DNA from: Thiotrichaceae bacterium
Lineage (GTDB): Bacteria; Pseudomonadota; Gammaproteobacteria; Thiotrichales; Thiotrichaceae
Reading direction: 5' to 3'
Length of the DNA: 6,663 nt
Assembly (NCBI GenBank): GCA_027030285.1
Contig: JALVFC010000551.1
Span: 1-6,663, forward strand
Under the pieces are notes generated by a model, which was given only the letters and a program-made list of their open reading frames with translations, did no database searches and was not told where the DNA came from. Shown here piece by piece: positions 5,974-6,663 of the stretch; position 1 is the stretch's first letter; every line of letters begins with the position of its first letter. The position numbers and the translations under genes are program-made.

Positions 5974-6663
5974 ATGTCCATGCAAACAGGCGCTCTCGTC
6001 TACTACAAAACCAAAGCTGCACTTGTCACAGCCGTCAGTGACAAAATAGATATCGTCTTTCCCGGCACTGGCAAAAAAGATGTCAACAAGCGGGTGCGAG
6101 ATAAAGACATTACCCTGCTCCATCCTGGTCCAGTAAATGACATCCGTGACATCAATACAGCTTTACCAGAAGCAGAAAAGCTGGATACACTGGAAGAAAC
6201 CCTGGAGTTACTGGAAGAAGAAGCCGTGCCGCTGGCAGAACTGGCAGAGCTGCTCTATGGCGATTACACCCCGCAGTCCGCCTGGTCAAGCTGGATGCTG
6301 GTTATGGATGAGCTGTATTTTACCATCACCGATGCAGAAAATGTCACCGCAGCCATTCAGGCACGCCCGCTCAACCTGATCCGTGAAGAGCGCGAAAAAC
6401 GCCTGGCACGACAGCGTCAGAAAGAAAGCTGGGAAGGGCTGATTAAGCGTATCCAGTCCGGGCAAATTATGGAAGAGGATTACAGCCAGCTCACCGAAGT
6501 CGAACAACTGGCAACCGCAGAGCGTGAAAACAGCCGAATCCTGAAAGCCGCAGGTATACCAGAAAACAAGGAAGCCGCCCATGCCCTGTTAATCAAGCTG
6601 GGCTACTGGCAGGAAGACTATAACCCCTGGCTGCGTCGCATGGGTGTCAACACTGAAGAACCT
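5974..6663 (+). CDS. Probable RNB-family exoribonuclease (RNase II/R-like), N-terminal part
   Basis: An open frame of 230 codons from ATG 5974 reaches the right edge without a stop, so the gene is partial. Residues 4-55 (TGALVYYKTKAALVTAV, then ITLLHPGPV) look like a small beta barrel. Residues 60-230 are helical and charged, with EEEAVPLAELAELLYGDYTPQSAW (about 83-106), ITDAENVTAAIQARP and EREKRLARQRQK, then GYWQEDYNPWLRRMGV near the edge. This arrangement, including the LAELLYG-x-YTP-x-SAW stretch, is what I recall from N-terminal regions of RNB-domain ribonucleases, which degrade RNA 3' to 5'. The catalytic RNB domain with its aspartate cluster would lie beyond the window, so the assignment is not proven. 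No clear Shine-Dalgarno precedes the ATG; the third codon is also ATG (5980). It lies 84 bases after aspS on the same strand and may share its transcript. Confidence 0.7.
   Translation, partial: MSMQTGALVYYKTKAALVTAVSDKIDIVFPGTGKKDVNKRVRDKDITLLHPGPVNDIRDINTALPEAEKLDTLEETLELLEEEAVPLAELAELLYGDYTPQSAWSSWMLVMDELYFTITDAENVTAAIQARPLNLIREEREKRLARQRQKESWEGLIKRIQSGQIMEEDYSQLTEVEQLATAERENSRILKAAGIPENKEAAHALLIKLGYWQEDYNPWLRRMGVNTEEP

Noticed and set aside
6286..6582. 98-codon minus-strand frame at the right end
   Set aside because: It is antisense to the RNB-like frame, which is open to the edge and has family-like sequence.
1..6663. CRISPR array, tRNA/rRNA, insertion sequence or attachment site
   Set aside because: No spaced direct repeats, cloverleaf-like sequences, transposase motifs or terminal repeats were seen on either strand.

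Overview
The window looks like a piece of a gammaproteobacterial chromosome with moderate GC content. The best evidence is the rightward block FmdB-type zinc-ribbon protein, DUF502 membrane protein, aspartyl-tRNA synthetase, which from memory is a recurrent gene order in Gammaproteobacteria. The AspRS is also closer to the Pseudomonas-type sequence I remember than to the E. coli one. The exact genus cannot be told from what is here.

Layout: the left 2.75 kb is on the minus strand. From right to left it holds an SDR-family oxidoreductase resembling E. coli YbbO (2751-1921), a small very acidic hypothetical protein whose start lies two bases after the SDR stop (1918-1496), and a large secreted protein starting at a GTG (1417) and running off the left edge with 472 codons present. 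The secreted protein has a signal peptide and a YIEYSNEVWN segment reminiscent of clan-A glycoside hydrolases. It is easily missed because it starts with GTG and is cut by the window.

A divergent intergenic region (2752-2921) separates this from the plus-strand block: FmdB-type protein (2922-3203), DUF502 protein (3353-4030), aspS (4111-5889) and the N-terminal 230 codons of a probable RNB-family exoribonuclease (5974 to the right edge). The gaps hold several inverted repeats: a hairpin in the fmdB leader, a long bulged hairpin between the FmdB and DUF502 genes, and short hairpins before and after aspS. None has a T-run, so none is a classic intrinsic terminator.

Functionally the right half is mostly housekeeping (tRNA charging, RNA turnover, an envelope protein of unknown role). 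The left half is a small accessory-looking set (aldehyde/ketone reductase-like SDR, acidic hypothetical, secreted polysaccharide-related candidate). I see no mobile element, CRISPR array, tRNA or rRNA, and no clear evidence of a new multi-gene system. The most interesting items are the secreted GH-like protein with its palindromic upstream site, the SDR-acidic protein pair, and the structured leaders of the aspS block.
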